A stretch of DNA of 64,000 nt from DATFKA01 sp042095835 (GCA_042095835.1 JBELML010000011.1:24193-88192), one strand, 5' to 3'; shown: positions 37,711 through 46,318, numbered from the stretch's first letter. Notes: a model not told the origin generated them from the letters alone. Translations and numbers: made by a program.

Positions 37711-37775
37711 GCTTTACGTACAAAGAAAAGAAAGTTCTAGGAATATATGATGGACTTGATAATTTATACTTTCAA

Positions 37776-38585
37776 TTAGAGTTCAAAATATTCTCGAATC
37801 TTGGGAGCTTGTTTCCTTCCATCTTCAAACCCTACTTCCAACATTTGCGCAATGGCTGACTGGGAGAAATTAGCTGGTGAGGGAATAAACTTGCTAGGTC
37901 TGATGATCATCGTCTGATCTTTATATTTATTCTCCAACAATAACTGCCCAGGACGGTAGCGCATAAACGAACCAACATCAATCGCCAATCCTTTTTGTAC
38001 GGCTTCAATATCCATAGCTAAATTTAGTGGTAAGTTACTACCAATGCCTCCATCTAGATAATATTGAGATCCAATTTTGTGCGCCCCAAAAGCTGGAAAA
38101 CTGGCGCTAGCTAGGATATGATCAACAAGTAGCCCCTCGGGGATATCTTCTATAGGAAAGACATCCGTTTTTAATCTTGATCGATTCCAAGCGGCGATGA
38201 TATAGTTGATATCTGATTGTCGAATAATGCCTTCTATGGTATTCTGGAAGAGTCGATCTATTAATGGATCAATGCGTACCTTGAAATTTTTCAAGCTATC
38301 AAAACCAAGTTCCAGATAGTCGGTCCATTCTAGGTCTTTGAGGCCTTCGGGCACGGCATTGAAGACATCGCCCGGAACGGCAGTTTGCCACATTTTTACC
38401 ACATGTTGAGGTTCTCTAGTTTCGACTTCTTGGATGATGGCCGCACCGTTAATCGCACCGATTGAAACTCCAGCAATAGTATGGATACGTTCGAGCAAAC
38501 CGCTACTCTTTAGTGCCTCCCAAACACCTATTTGATAGGCCCCTCTAGAGCCTCCACCAGATAATATGAATCCTATGTTTTTCAT
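37776..38585 (-). CDS. Patatin-like phospholipase
   Basis: This 269-residue cytosolic protein shows the complete patatin set: the oxyanion loop GGGSRGAYQIG, nucleophile GVSIGAINGAA (Ser41) and the dyad Asp in YLDGGIGSNLP. It would act as an acyl hydrolase on phospholipids or other acyl esters. The length is that of the short RssA/YlbK-type proteins. It stands alone on the minus strand, followed by the glycosyltransferase gene and preceded by a short tandem repeat tract at 38599-38648. Confidence 0.93.
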   Translation of the reverse strand: MKNIGFILSGGGSRGAYQIGVWEALKSSGLLERIHTIAGVSIGAINGAAIIQEVETREPQHVVKMWQTAVPGDVFNAVPEGLKDLEWTDYLELGFDSLKNFKVRIDPLIDRLFQNTIEGIIRQSDINYIIAAWNRSRLKTDVFPIEDIPEGLLVDHILASASFPAFGAHKIGSQYYLDGGIGSNLPLNLAMDIEAVQKGLAIDVGSFMRYRPGQLLLENKYKDQTMIIRPSKFIPSPANFSQSAIAQMLEVGFEDGRKQAPKIREYFEL

Positions 38586-38598
38586 CTGATTATATAGT

Positions 38599-38648
38599 GA
38601 TGTTTTGACATGGTGATGTGGAGATGTTTTGATGTGGGGAGATGTGGA
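38599..38648. repeat. Two-unit GATGT-rich tandem repeat
   Basis: Two adjacent units, 38599-38622 (24 bases) and 38623-38648 (26 bases), both begin GATGTTTTGA and end GATGTGGA. The tract lies between the patatin start and the MBL hydrolase stop. The second unit differs by a two-base gain and three substitutions. No coding or terminator role is visible. Confidence 0.7.
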
Positions 38649-38659
38649 TTTGATTTCTG

Positions 38660-39517
38660 CTAATTACTGAGATATTTCTCTATGGAAATGAAATCTGATG
38701 CCACTACTCTACCTTTCTCATTTTTTCGGAGTTTTGCTGCTGGAGTTTGGGGATCGTGCTCAAATACCAATAAGGCATCCTCCTCTAAAATATTTTCATA
38801 TAGCTGAGCCTTTTCTTCTAGTGTACCTAGAGGATTGACATCGTAACTCATTACGAAAGGCATACTCAGATGAAAACTTGAGGGTACTAAATCCACTCCA
38901 TAATAAATTTTCTTTCCTCCTATGGTCAAAATGGGCATCATCATCGCTCTGGTATGTCCATCCAAGAAACGAATATCGAAGCCAGGAAACCAATTGATAT
39001 CCTCTTTAGACCAATCGATAAACTTCAGTTGACCATGCTCCTGGAGAGGCACAAAGTTTTCCTTCAGAAAGGAGGCCTTTTCTCTTGCATTTGGCTGCAT
39101 TGCCCATAGGTAATGCACCTCATTTGACCAGTAAGTAGCATTAGGAAAAGAAGGAACGAGTTGCCCTTTATCATTATAACGCACAGCGGCTCCTACATGA
39201 TCAAAGTGCAAATGGGTTAAAAAGACATCTGTAATCTCCTCTATGGCTATACCAAGCTGAGATAAACTACTGGCAAAAGGAATCGTACCATGTGGCTCGA
39301 AATGAGATTGAAATTTCTCGCCTTGTTTATCACCAATCCCTGTATCGATGATGATTTTCCGATCGCCGTCCTCTATCAAAAGGCAACGCATCGACCAGGT
39401 ACACATATTATTAGCATCGGGTGCGTGCATTTTGGCCCATAGGCGTTTGGGCACTACACCGAACATTGCACCACCATCTAATTTAAAGAAGCCACTTTCC
39501 AGTACACGAATCTTCAT
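38660..39517 (-). CDS. MBL-fold metallo-hydrolase
   Basis: This protein is about 285 residues from the Met at 39517, which puts MKIRVLESGFFKLDGGAMFG at the N terminus as in homologues; the open frame extends 21 residues further. The metallo-beta-lactamase zinc motif is THLHFDHVG, with the later VDLVPSS and a C-terminal FEHDP (metal His). The GGAMFG opening is shared with quorum-quenching lactonase-like and AidC-type proteins, but the substrate cannot be set from sequence. It is on the minus strand, just after ribH. Confidence 0.91.
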   Translation of the reverse strand: MKIRVLESGFFKLDGGAMFGVVPKRLWAKMHAPDANNMCTWSMRCLLIEDGDRKIIIDTGIGDKQGEKFQSHFEPHGTIPFASSLSQLGIAIEEITDVFLTHLHFDHVGAAVRYNDKGQLVPSFPNATYWSNEVHYLWAMQPNAREKASFLKENFVPLQEHGQLKFIDWSKEDINWFPGFDIRFLDGHTRAMMMPILTIGGKKIYYGVDLVPSSFHLSMPFVMSYDVNPLGTLEEKAQLYENILEEDALLVFEHDPQTPAAKLRKNEKGRVVASDFISIEKYLSN

Positions 39518-39608
39518 ATTTCCAAGCTTAGTAACGATCAAAAAATAACTTTTCGATTTTGATGGAATCTTCTCGATCAAAATGCGAGACTTACTCTTTG
39601 TCCGTTAC

Positions 39609-40130
39609 TTATCTTCCGAATCCAATTGGTTTTTTAGCAGTCCCTAGTTGCTTTTTGAGATTAGCCATTCGAATAGCCGTGACGGCTGCTTCTACACCCT
39701 TGTTGCCATGCTTACCACCAGCGCGGTCTAAAGCTTGCTCTTCGGTATTGGGTGTCAGAACTCCATAAATTGCAGGTACGCCCGTTGCCAAACCCAAACT
39801 AGTCAAACCACTAGCTACAGCATTGTTAATATACTCATTATGTTTGGTTTCCCCCTTGATCACACAACCGATACAGATAATAGCATCGAGGGAATGTCTA
39901 CCTGATAATAATCTTGCACCCGCAGTTAGTTCAAAGGCTCCAGGGACTTGTAGTACCTGAATATTATCTTCGATAGCGCCGTGTTTACTGAGCGTATCTA
40001 CACAGCCTTGATAAAGAGCATGTGTTATTTTTGCATTCCAATCAGAAACGACAATACCAAATTTCATCTCTGTTGCGGATGGTACATCCTCTTCCTTATA
40101 AGTAGATAAATTTTTTAAAGCAGTTGCCAT
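39609..40130 (-). CDS. ribH: 6,7-dimethyl-8-ribityllumazine synthase
   Basis: This protein is about 173 residues from the Met at 40130 (the frame permits a start at 40154). It condenses 3,4-dihydroxy-2-butanone phosphate, the RibB product, with the pyrimidine intermediate to form lumazine. Typical segments are IVVSDWNAKITHAL, VLQVPGAFELTAGARLL, CIGCVIKGETKHNEYI and PAIYGVLTPNTEEQALDRAG, which includes the catalytic His. It sits 23 bases behind the terminator-like hairpin at 40153-40187, so it may depend on its own promoter or on read-through from the TPR gene. Confidence 0.97.
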   Translation of the reverse strand: MATALKNLSTYKEEDVPSATEMKFGIVVSDWNAKITHALYQGCVDTLSKHGAIEDNIQVLQVPGAFELTAGARLLSGRHSLDAIICIGCVIKGETKHNEYINNAVASGLTSLGLATGVPAIYGVLTPNTEEQALDRAGGKHGNKGVEAAVTAIRMANLKKQLGTAKKPIGFGR

Positions 40131-40152
40131 AGTAATCTTTTTTAGAAAAAAC

Positions 40153-40187
40153 AAAGGGTAAAGCTATATCGTTTAGCTTTACCCTTT
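40153..40187 (-). terminator. Terminator-like hairpin between the TPR gene and ribH
   Basis: Read on the minus strand, AAAGGGTAAAGCTA pairs with TAGCTTTACCCTTT and is followed by GTTTTTTC. It follows the TPR gene by 22 bases and precedes the ribH start by 22 bases. Confidence 0.8.
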
Positions 40188-40209
40188 AAAGTCTTATATA
40201 AAATGAAGT

Positions 40210-40893
40210 TTACTGGCTAACTCTAGCCAAAAACTTGTCTATATCTCTAGCCTCATTAGAAAGAGGATAGTCACTTTTTATTTGTTCGTACACTTTTTGA
40301 GCATCGGCTGTCGCTCCATTCCTCTCGTGTAACAAACCAATCTTTTTCAAATAGTAAGGCGTCAACAGATCATTATCTTTAGCAGCTGCTTTTTGATAAA
40401 AAGACATCGCCGAGGATAGATCCTTGAGTTCTGCGAAGGCATCACCTAAGGCACCATTTTTCATGATGGTCATTTCTGTATTGGTCGCTTTGAAATCAGC
40501 TAAGTAATCAATTGCCGCTTGGTGCTCTCCCAAGTTCAAATAAGAAACGCCAATGTAGTAGCTAGCTAAGTTTCCAGCTCTGGTATTACCGTATTGATCT
40601 TCAATGTCCAAAAATCCAGGATACAGTCCACCAGGATTAGTTAATGCTTTTGCAAACGAGTCTCTTTCAAATTGGAATTGAGCTTGGTACATCTGGTTCA
40701 TGGCCTCTTTTTGACGAGGTTCCATATAAAGGTTATTGTATATCAAGTAACCACCAATAAGTAGTACTAAGCCAATCGCAGCACCCCAGATCAACTGCTG
40801 GTTTTTCTGATAAACTCCTTGAAAATTGTCACGAACGTCGACCAAGTCAACTAATACCTCTTCTTCTTGCTTTTTATTTCTTCTTCTTGCCAT
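40210..40893 (-). CDS. Membrane-anchored TPR protein (YfgM/TPR_21-like)
   Basis: This 227-residue protein has a very basic N terminus, a transmembrane helix (~36-53, LIWGAAIGLVLLIGGYLIY) and about four TPR-like helical pairs in the periplasmic part (AGNLASYYIGVSYLNLGEH, AFAELKDLSSAMSFYQKAA, KKIGLLHERNGATADAQKVY). It resembles the YfgM-type proteins that help the Sec/BAM machinery. It is a regular neighbour of ribH in Bacteroidota, supporting the annotation. A terminator-like hairpin lies between the two genes. Confidence 0.88.
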   Translation of the reverse strand: MARRRNKKQEEEVLVDLVDVRDNFQGVYQKNQQLIWGAAIGLVLLIGGYLIYNNLYMEPRQKEAMNQMYQAQFQFERDSFAKALTNPGGLYPGFLDIEDQYGNTRAGNLASYYIGVSYLNLGEHQAAIDYLADFKATNTEMTIMKNGALGDAFAELKDLSSAMSFYQKAAAKDNDLLTPYYLKKIGLLHERNGATADAQKVYEQIKSDYPLSNEARDIDKFLARVSQ

Positions 40894-41117
40894 TTGATTG
40901 TTAGTTATGTCAATTCAATTCGGATAAATTCTCTTTACCCCTTTGTTTTCCGAACCTGGCCTCGCTTTTTACACCTAAATAGCCTTGTAAATAGGCTGCC
41001 AAAAGCGTAACTAGAACACGTAAAACTTTGAAAACCAATTCATAAACGCTTCAATCTAGTTCATACGTTTCTGAAAAGCCACGCAAAAATAAGTATTCTT
41101 CCGTAAAAATGAATTAA

Positions 41118-41137
41118 TGCGTTAATGAATTAACGCA
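41118..41137. promoter_or_regulatory. Perfect inverted repeat, possible operator
   Basis: TGCGTTAAT (41118-41126) and ATTAACGCA (41129-41137) form a perfect palindrome around GA. ATGAATTAA also occurs twice, 16 bases apart (41109-41117 and 41125-41133). It is about 225 bases from the TPR gene start and 37 bases from the pdhA terminator hairpin. A binding site is possible; no regulator is known. Confidence 0.3.
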
Positions 41138-41161
41138 GGAAACGAATTTTAGTAGCAAAAA

Positions 41162-41208
41162 TTAAAAAAGAAAGGAGTCAAAACTACCATTGATAGCCCT
41201 GACTCCTT
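41162..41208 (-). terminator. Terminator after pdhA
   Basis: On the minus strand, AAGGAGTCA (41208-41200) and TGACTCCTT (41180-41172) form a 9-bp stem followed by TCTTTTTTAAT. It lies just beyond the pdhA stop at 41235. Confidence 0.82.
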
Positions 41209-41234
41209 AATGGAGATCATCTACGACAAGTAGA

Positions 41235-42266
41235 TTAATCCATAATATAAGGATAATCCTTTTGCACGTAATTATCCGTGTATAACTCAGAAGGATCAGG
41301 GAAGTTGGACTGCTCCGCAAACTCTACTGAGGCATCAATTTCTGCCTTTATTTTCGTTTGGATAGCCTTTACTTCTTCTTCTGTAGCAATTTTATCTTGC
41401 AAGATTTTCAATTCTATCATTTTGATCGGATCACGATCTTTGTAGGATTGAACTTCTTCTTTTGTACGATACTTGGCTGGATCAGAAACCGAGTGTCCCT
41501 TGTAACGATAAGTTCTCACTTCAAGGAAATAAGGTCCTTTACCCGAACGGATATGCTTAGCGGCCTTGGCCACTGCTTCGTGTACCGCGGCAGGATCCAT
41601 ACCATCTACGGCCTCACTTGGCATATCATAAGAGGCCCCTAGCTTGTACAATTCCACCACATTAGAGGTTCTTTGTACCGAAGTACCCATCGCGTAGCCA
41701 TTATTTTCTACGATATAAAGCACAGGAAGTTGCCAAGCCATCGCCATATTAAAAGATTCGTGTAGAGAACCTTGACGAGAAGCTCCATCTCCGAACATCG
41801 TTACACAAAGATTCTTCGTTTCGCGATATTTCTCTGAGAAAGCGATACCTGTGCCAATTGGAATTTGCGCACCTACGATACCGTTGCCCCCGAAATAATT
41901 ATTGGAGCGATCAAAAAAGTGCATTGATCCACCTTTTCCTTTTACAATACCCGTCTCTTTGCCATAAAGTTCTGCCATTGCAGCATCAGGGCTTACACCA
42001 CGACCAAGGGCAGTACCGTGCTGGCGATAAGCAGTGACAATACAATCATCTTTAGTAATGGCAGACTCGATACCCGCAGCAACCGCTTCCTGCCCAATAT
42101 AAACGTGACAGAATCCACGAATCTTCCGTTGTCCATAGAGCATTAAAGCTCTTTCCTCAAACCTTCTGATTCTAAGCATCAACTCATACCAGCTGAGGTA
42201 TTCCTCCTTGCTATATTTTTTAGTTTTAGCTTTTCTGGTAGTTGTTTTCTTTGTCGCAGTAGCCAT
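41235..42266 (-). CDS. pdhA: Pyruvate dehydrogenase E1 component, alpha subunit
   Basis: This protein is about 343 residues from the Met at 42266; the frame extends 18 residues upstream to 42320. It has a Lys/Thr-rich basic N-terminal tail and then the E1-alpha domain: RRFEERALMLYGQRKIRGFCH, the phosphorylation-loop-like YRYKGHSVSDPAKYR and the thiamine-diphosphate motif GDGASRQGSLHESFNMA ending VENN. E1 alpha and beta together decarboxylate pyruvate with transfer to lipoate on E2. The beta subunit is not next to it, so the complex genes are split. It is divergent from recF, with 144 bases between the two starts. Confidence 0.95.
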   Translation of the reverse strand: MATATKKTTTRKAKTKKYSKEEYLSWYELMLRIRRFEERALMLYGQRKIRGFCHVYIGQEAVAAGIESAITKDDCIVTAYRQHGTALGRGVSPDAAMAELYGKETGIVKGKGGSMHFFDRSNNYFGGNGIVGAQIPIGTGIAFSEKYRETKNLCVTMFGDGASRQGSLHESFNMAMAWQLPVLYIVENNGYAMGTSVQRTSNVVELYKLGASYDMPSEAVDGMDPAAVHEAVAKAAKHIRSGKGPYFLEVRTYRYKGHSVSDPAKYRTKEEVQSYKDRDPIKMIELKILQDKIATEEEVKAIQTKIKAEIDASVEFAEQSNFPDPSELYTDNYVQKDYPYIMD

Positions 42267-42410
42267 ATTATATTGTTTATTATATATTTGCTTGCCTTTA
42301 TACCTTTTATATACAAGCATATTACGCTCAATCAGCAGAATTGTTTTCCAGCTCTACGAATTAGGCATAATCTACAATCGCCAAAGATAAAAGAAAATTG
42401 GTGCAATTGA

Positions 42411-43529
42411 ATGAATACGACCCTCAAAAATATCAGCCTTCTGCATTTCAAGAATTATGAACAAGTTCAATTGACTTGTTCACCTGGAATCAACTGCCTA
42501 GTTGGAAAGAATGGTATGGGGAAAACCAATTTCCTCGACGCCATTTATTACCTATGTATGACCAAGAGTCATTTTAGTACACCCGATGCTAGCATTATAC
42601 AACATGGGGCCGATTTTTTTAGGATGGAAGCTCAATTTGAATTGGGTAGGATCGAGCAAGGCTTTGTGGTAAAATACCAAGCCCGGAAAAAAAAGGTATT
42701 CGAGAATAACCAAGTTCCCTACGACAAACTAGCGGAGCATATCGGTCGCCTTCCTGTAGTCATGATTGCACCAGATGACAGCCTACTCGCCACTGATGGT
42801 AGTGAAATCCGACGAAAGTTTATTGATAATACCCTTTCTCAAATCGATCAAGACTATCTGTCTCAACTTATGCTCTACAATAAGCTCCTCAAGCAGCGAA
42901 ATGCTCTACTAAAAAAGATGGCGGAGGAAAATCGTTATCAAAAAGAATTGTTACTGGTTTACGACCAACAAATGGCGCCTGCCGCTGATTTTATCTTTCA
43001 GAAAAGGAGCAATTTTGCCGAGGTCTTGCTGCCAGTCTTTCAGGTAATGCACGATTATATTTGTAGAAAGGAAGAAGCTGTACAACTGAGCTATAAATCG
43101 CAGTTGCAAGAAAAAGATATTGAGGGCCTCTTCAAAGATGCCCGTGAGAAAGATCGTATCCTACAACGTACCACTACCGGTATACACAAAGATGATCTCA
43201 TTTTCCAAATCGAGGGCCGACCACTTAAGAGATTTGCCTCGCAGGGTCAGTTAAAGTCCTACATTCTTGCTCTAAAACTTAGCCAATTTGAAATACTGCG
43301 GCAGTACAAAGAGCAAATTCCTATTTTGCTACTGGATGATATTTTTGACAAACTAGACCAGCATCGTGTCAAACAACTGCTCGAATTACTTCATCAACCT
43401 AACTTCGGACAGGTATTCATCACCGACACTAATCCTAATCGCGTAGCCAGAATTATTGACAAATTGGATGTAGAACAGCGTCAATTCCTGGTAGAAGATA
43501 GCAAGGTATCAGAATTACCTTTATTTTAA
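42411..43529 (+). CDS. recF: DNA replication/repair protein RecF
   Basis: This 372-residue SMC-like ATPase has Walker A VGKNGMGKTNFLDAIYYL, the signature segment RPLKRFASQGQLKSYILALK, and Walker B PILLLDDIFDKLDQHRV, with a short coiled region between (~160-260). RecF loads RecA at gaps together with RecO and RecR. The DUF721 gene follows in the same direction, an arrangement conserved in Bacteroidota. Confidence 0.96.
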   Translation: MNTTLKNISLLHFKNYEQVQLTCSPGINCLVGKNGMGKTNFLDAIYYLCMTKSHFSTPDASIIQHGADFFRMEAQFELGRIEQGFVVKYQARKKKVFENNQVPYDKLAEHIGRLPVVMIAPDDSLLATDGSEIRRKFIDNTLSQIDQDYLSQLMLYNKLLKQRNALLKKMAEENRYQKELLLVYDQQMAPAADFIFQKRSNFAEVLLPVFQVMHDYICRKEEAVQLSYKSQLQEKDIEGLFKDAREKDRILQRTTTGIHKDDLIFQIEGRPLKRFASQGQLKSYILALKLSQFEILRQYKEQIPILLLDDIFDKLDQHRVKQLLELLHQPNFGQVFITDTNPNRVARIIDKLDVEQRQFLVEDSKVSELPLF

Positions 43530-43605
43530 AGCTTCATTAATTCAATCGCTTATCAGCACATACAAATCAACATCCAGAAATTCCGATGACCGGACCTTAA
43601 AAGAG

Positions 43606-43863
43606 GTGCTGGAAAAAATGCTTGAGGTATATAAACTCAAAGGCAAATTAAATCAAAGTAGAGTAAAAGGTCTATGGCAAAATTTAATGGGCCCTGCTAT
43701 TGCCGGCCATACTACAGAGATCAAAGTATTCCGATCAAAGCTGTATGTATCTATTGACTCTGCCCCCTTGAGGCAGGAATTATACATCGGCAGGAAAAAG
43801 ATTCTTAAAATGCTTAATGAAGAACTGGGCGAGGAATTTCTCAAAGATGTGGTCATCCGATAA
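43606..43863 (+). CDS. DUF721 (DciA-like) protein, start uncertain
   Basis: This is at least 85 residues from a GTG at 43606. The DUF721 core is clear (LWQNLMGPAIAGHTTEIKV, KLYVSIDSAPLRQELYIGRK, EFLKDVVIR). However, the frame stays open upstream of the GTG and reads DDRTLKEVLEKMLEVYKLKG, which is the usual DUF721 N-terminal helix, so translation may start at a non-ATG codon near 43540. DUF721 includes the DciA helicase operators that bind DnaB. It follows recF by about 76 bases. Confidence 0.85.
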   Translation: MLEKMLEVYKLKGKLNQSRVKGLWQNLMGPAIAGHTTEIKVFRSKLYVSIDSAPLRQELYIGRKKILKMLNEELGEEFLKDVVIR

Positions 43864-43875
43864 CTGAAAACACAA

Positions 43876-43902
43876 ATGCCCTGGTAATTGGTACCAAGGC
43901 AT
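43876..43902 (-). terminator. Possible terminator between DUF721 and the IscA-like gene
   Basis: ATGCC-c-TGGTA and TACCA-a-GGCAT form an imperfect hairpin between convergent genes. On the minus strand it is followed by TTTGTGTTTT, so it would mainly serve the IscA-like gene. The T-run is interrupted. Confidence 0.45.
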
Positions 43903-43930
43903 CTATATTCCTTAAATCAATAGGATTATT

Positions 43931-44281
43931 TTAAGCAGAAAAAGAAGTACCGCAGCCACAAGTGTCGTTGGCATTAGGGTTATTAAAAGAAAAGCCTCGA
44001 TTATTGAGCCCTTCTACCCAATCGATTTCCATACCGAGTAAATAGATACCATGTGATTTTTCCATCAGGACTTTCAGATCATCTAATTGATAGACCGTGT
44101 CATTGTTCTTGACTTGGTCAAAACCCAAAATGTAAGAAAATCCGGCACAGCCACCTCCTTTTACACCTATACGTAAACCGTGGTCATCAGGAATATTCTG
44201 CTGTGACTTGATGTTACGCAACTGCGCTAAAGCAGTATCTGTTATATTGATTGGCAATGCCGCCGTTTGTATTTCGCTCAT
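43931..44281 (-). CDS. HesB/IscA/SufA-type iron-sulfur carrier protein
   Basis: This 116-residue A-type Fe-S carrier shows the three conserved Cys: GVKGGGCAGFSYILG and DTCGCGTSFS at the C terminus. A-type carriers accept clusters from the Isc or Suf machinery and hand them to target enzymes. The molybdenum hydroxylase small subunit at 22985 is an Fe-S protein but is far away. No other Suf or Isc gene is next to it. Confidence 0.94.
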   Translation of the reverse strand: MSEIQTAALPINITDTALAQLRNIKSQQNIPDDHGLRIGVKGGGCAGFSYILGFDQVKNNDTVYQLDDLKVLMEKSHGIYLLGMEIDWVEGLNNRGFSFNNPNANDTCGCGTSFSA

Positions 44282-44473
44282 TTTCCTTCTTTTTCAATCA
44301 ATTTTTCATAAAACACTCCATCGAAGCTATTAGTTTCTGAATGTTCTTAAAAAAGTTGGAGCAATATAGTGACCAGAACGTAAAAATGTATAAAATTGTC
44401 GCTCAAATTTAAATCTAGAAAGATGCGAAGTGTATTTCACCACCGCATTATTCTACCAATACCTCATTGAGTC

Positions 44474-45010
44474 ATGCCTATTTGGTTAAGTACAATTTTA
44501 GAAATCATAAAAGTAAGTGTTCCCGCTTTGATTGTCTATTGGACAGTAAAAAGCGTCTTCGAGTCTTATCTCAATAAGGAATACCAAATTCGAGCTTTGG
44601 AGCAGCAAAAAGACAAACTCAGCACCTCTGGGCCCTTAAAATTGCAGGCCTACGAGCGATTGTCGCTGTTTTGCGAACGCATCGCGGTACCCACCTTACT
44701 GTTTAGGCTCCGTCAAGACGGAATGAGTGCTCAAGAATTAAGGATGCATTTATTATTGGCTATCCAGCAGGAATATGAGCATAATATCACTCAGCAAGTT
44801 TATGTGTCTGCTCAATTGTGGGAGATCATCAAAATTGCCAGAGATGATTCCGTCAATACGATTTCATTATCGATGGAAAGTCTACCTGAAGGAGCTAGTG
44901 GAAAAGACTTAATGAAATCTTGCTTTCAATTATTAGAGCAGCGCGGAGTAACTGCAGTTGATAAAGCACTACTAGCCATCAAAAAAGAAGCGGCTGTTTT
45001 CTTATCTTAG
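44474..45010 (+). CDS. Membrane-anchored hypothetical protein (DUF7935-like)
   Basis: This 178-residue protein has one N-terminal transmembrane helix (~9-29, with KVSVPALIVYWTVKSVF) and a mostly helical cytoplasmic part (LKLQAYERLSLFCERIAVP, LAIQQEYEHNITQQVYVSAQLW). It looks like a Bacteroidota family I associate with DUF7935; the number is from memory. It precedes the class V aminotransferase by 12 bases in the same direction and may be co-transcribed. No function is assignable. Confidence 0.75.
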   Translation: MPIWLSTILEIIKVSVPALIVYWTVKSVFESYLNKEYQIRALEQQKDKLSTSGPLKLQAYERLSLFCERIAVPTLLFRLRQDGMSAQELRMHLLLAIQQEYEHNITQQVYVSAQLWEIIKIARDDSVNTISLSMESLPEGASGKDLMKSCFQLLEQRGVTAVDKALLAIKKEAAVFLS

Positions 45011-45022
45011 GCACCAAAAGAT

Positions 45023-46318
45023 ATGTCCGATTCTCGTAGATCATTTATTCAAAAATTTGGAGGTCTTCTTGGCCTCACGCTAAGTAGTCCCTTCTATCAG
45101 ACTTTACAAGGCCAGGACTTAGTCTCGACCATTGCGAAATACCAAAATACTGGACTTGAGGAAGTCGTAAGAGACGAAACCTTTTGGTATCAAATTAAGC
45201 AAGCCTATACGGTATCTCCAAGTATTTTAAATTTTAACAATGGTGGTGTCTGTCCAGCTCCAAAGGTGGTGCAGGATGCGCTAGATCGCTACAATAAATT
45301 GAGCAATGAGGCCCCTTCTTTTTACATGTGGCGTATCTTAGATCAAGGTAGAGAACCTCTGCGTAGAAAGCTAGCCCAATTAGCCAGTTGCCATCAAGAT
45401 GAAATTGCCATCAACCGAAATGCCTCTGAAGCATTAGAGACCATCATTTTTGGTTTAGCTCTTAAAGCAGGTGATGAGGTTGTATTGAGTCGCCAGGACT
45501 ATCCAAATATGACCCATGCTTGGCGTCAAAGAGAATTGCGCGATGGCATTGTTTTGAAGTGGGTCGACTTGCAATACCCCATTGAGGACGATGAGCAGAT
45601 TGTAAAGGCTTATCAAGCCCTTTTTTCAGAGAAAACCAAGGTGGTTCATCTTACCCACGTTATCAATTGGAATGGTCAAATTCTGCCGGTGCAAAAAATT
45701 GGCCGTTTGGCTCATCAGCAAGGCATTGAGGTTGTGGTAGATGGGGCGCATTCTTTTACCCATATTCCCTATCGACTTGATGAAATGGAGTGCGATTACT
45801 TTGGAACCAGCTTGCACAAATGGTTATGCGCACCAATTGGATCAGGTATGATGTATATTAAGAAGAAAAAGATTGCCAAAGTATTTCCACTTTTTGGGGC
45901 CTCTGATCCCTTGTCTGATAATATTCGTAAATTTGAGAACTTAGGTACACGCTCCTTCCCTATTGAACAGGCCATTGGTCAGGCCATAGATTTCCACTAC
46001 CTGATCGGTGGAGAACGGAAAGCAGAAAGGCTATTTTATTTAAAAAATTATTGGGTAGAGCGGGTTATGGAGCATCCCAAGATTTCTGTTCATACTTCCT
46101 TGAAGAAGGGATATAGTGGTGCCATTGCCTTGATTAATTGTGCTGGGAAAACAGCTCCAGAATTCAGCCATGCACTTCAGAGTAAATACAAAATCCATAC
46201 AACCCAATCAAATTGGGGCGGCATCGTAGGAGTGAGAATAAGCCCAAATGTTTATACAACCACCAGAGATTTAGATATTTTAGTAGATTCAATTCTTGAA
46301 ATTGCTGATCAAGCCTAG
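45023..46318 (+). CDS. Exported class V aminotransferase (PLP-dependent)
   Basis: This 431-residue protein has a twin-arginine signal (SDSRRSFIQKFGGLLG) with a hydrophobic segment, then a fold-type I PLP enzyme: NNGGVCPAPKVVQDALDRY, substrate loop INRNASEALETIIFGLA, PLP Asp in VVDGAHSFTHI and the PLP Lys in TSLHKWLCAPIGSGMMY. It resembles the isopenicillin-N epimerase/cysteine-desulfurase-like group found outside the cytosol. Exported PLP enzymes need Tat, consistent with the signal. The reaction is unknown. Confidence 0.92.
   Translation: MSDSRRSFIQKFGGLLGLTLSSPFYQTLQGQDLVSTIAKYQNTGLEEVVRDETFWYQIKQAYTVSPSILNFNNGGVCPAPKVVQDALDRYNKLSNEAPSFYMWRILDQGREPLRRKLAQLASCHQDEIAINRNASEALETIIFGLALKAGDEVVLSRQDYPNMTHAWRQRELRDGIVLKWVDLQYPIEDDEQIVKAYQALFSEKTKVVHLTHVINWNGQILPVQKIGRLAHQQGIEVVVDGAHSFTHIPYRLDEMECDYFGTSLHKWLCAPIGSGMMYIKKKKIAKVFPLFGASDPLSDNIRKFENLGTRSFPIEQAIGQAIDFHYLIGGERKAERLFYLKNYWVERVMEHPKISVHTSLKKGYSGAIALINCAGKTAPEFSHALQSKYKIHTTQSNWGGIVGVRISPNVYTTTRDLDILVDSILEIADQA

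Larger units (their letters stand above)
40894..41234. other. Intergenic region between pdhA and the TPR gene (341 bp)
   Basis: No gene is visible. It holds the pdhA terminator (41162-41208), a perfect inverted repeat with 9-bp arms and a 2-base centre at 41118-41137, and the promoter region of the TPR gene next to 40893. Confidence 0.55.
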
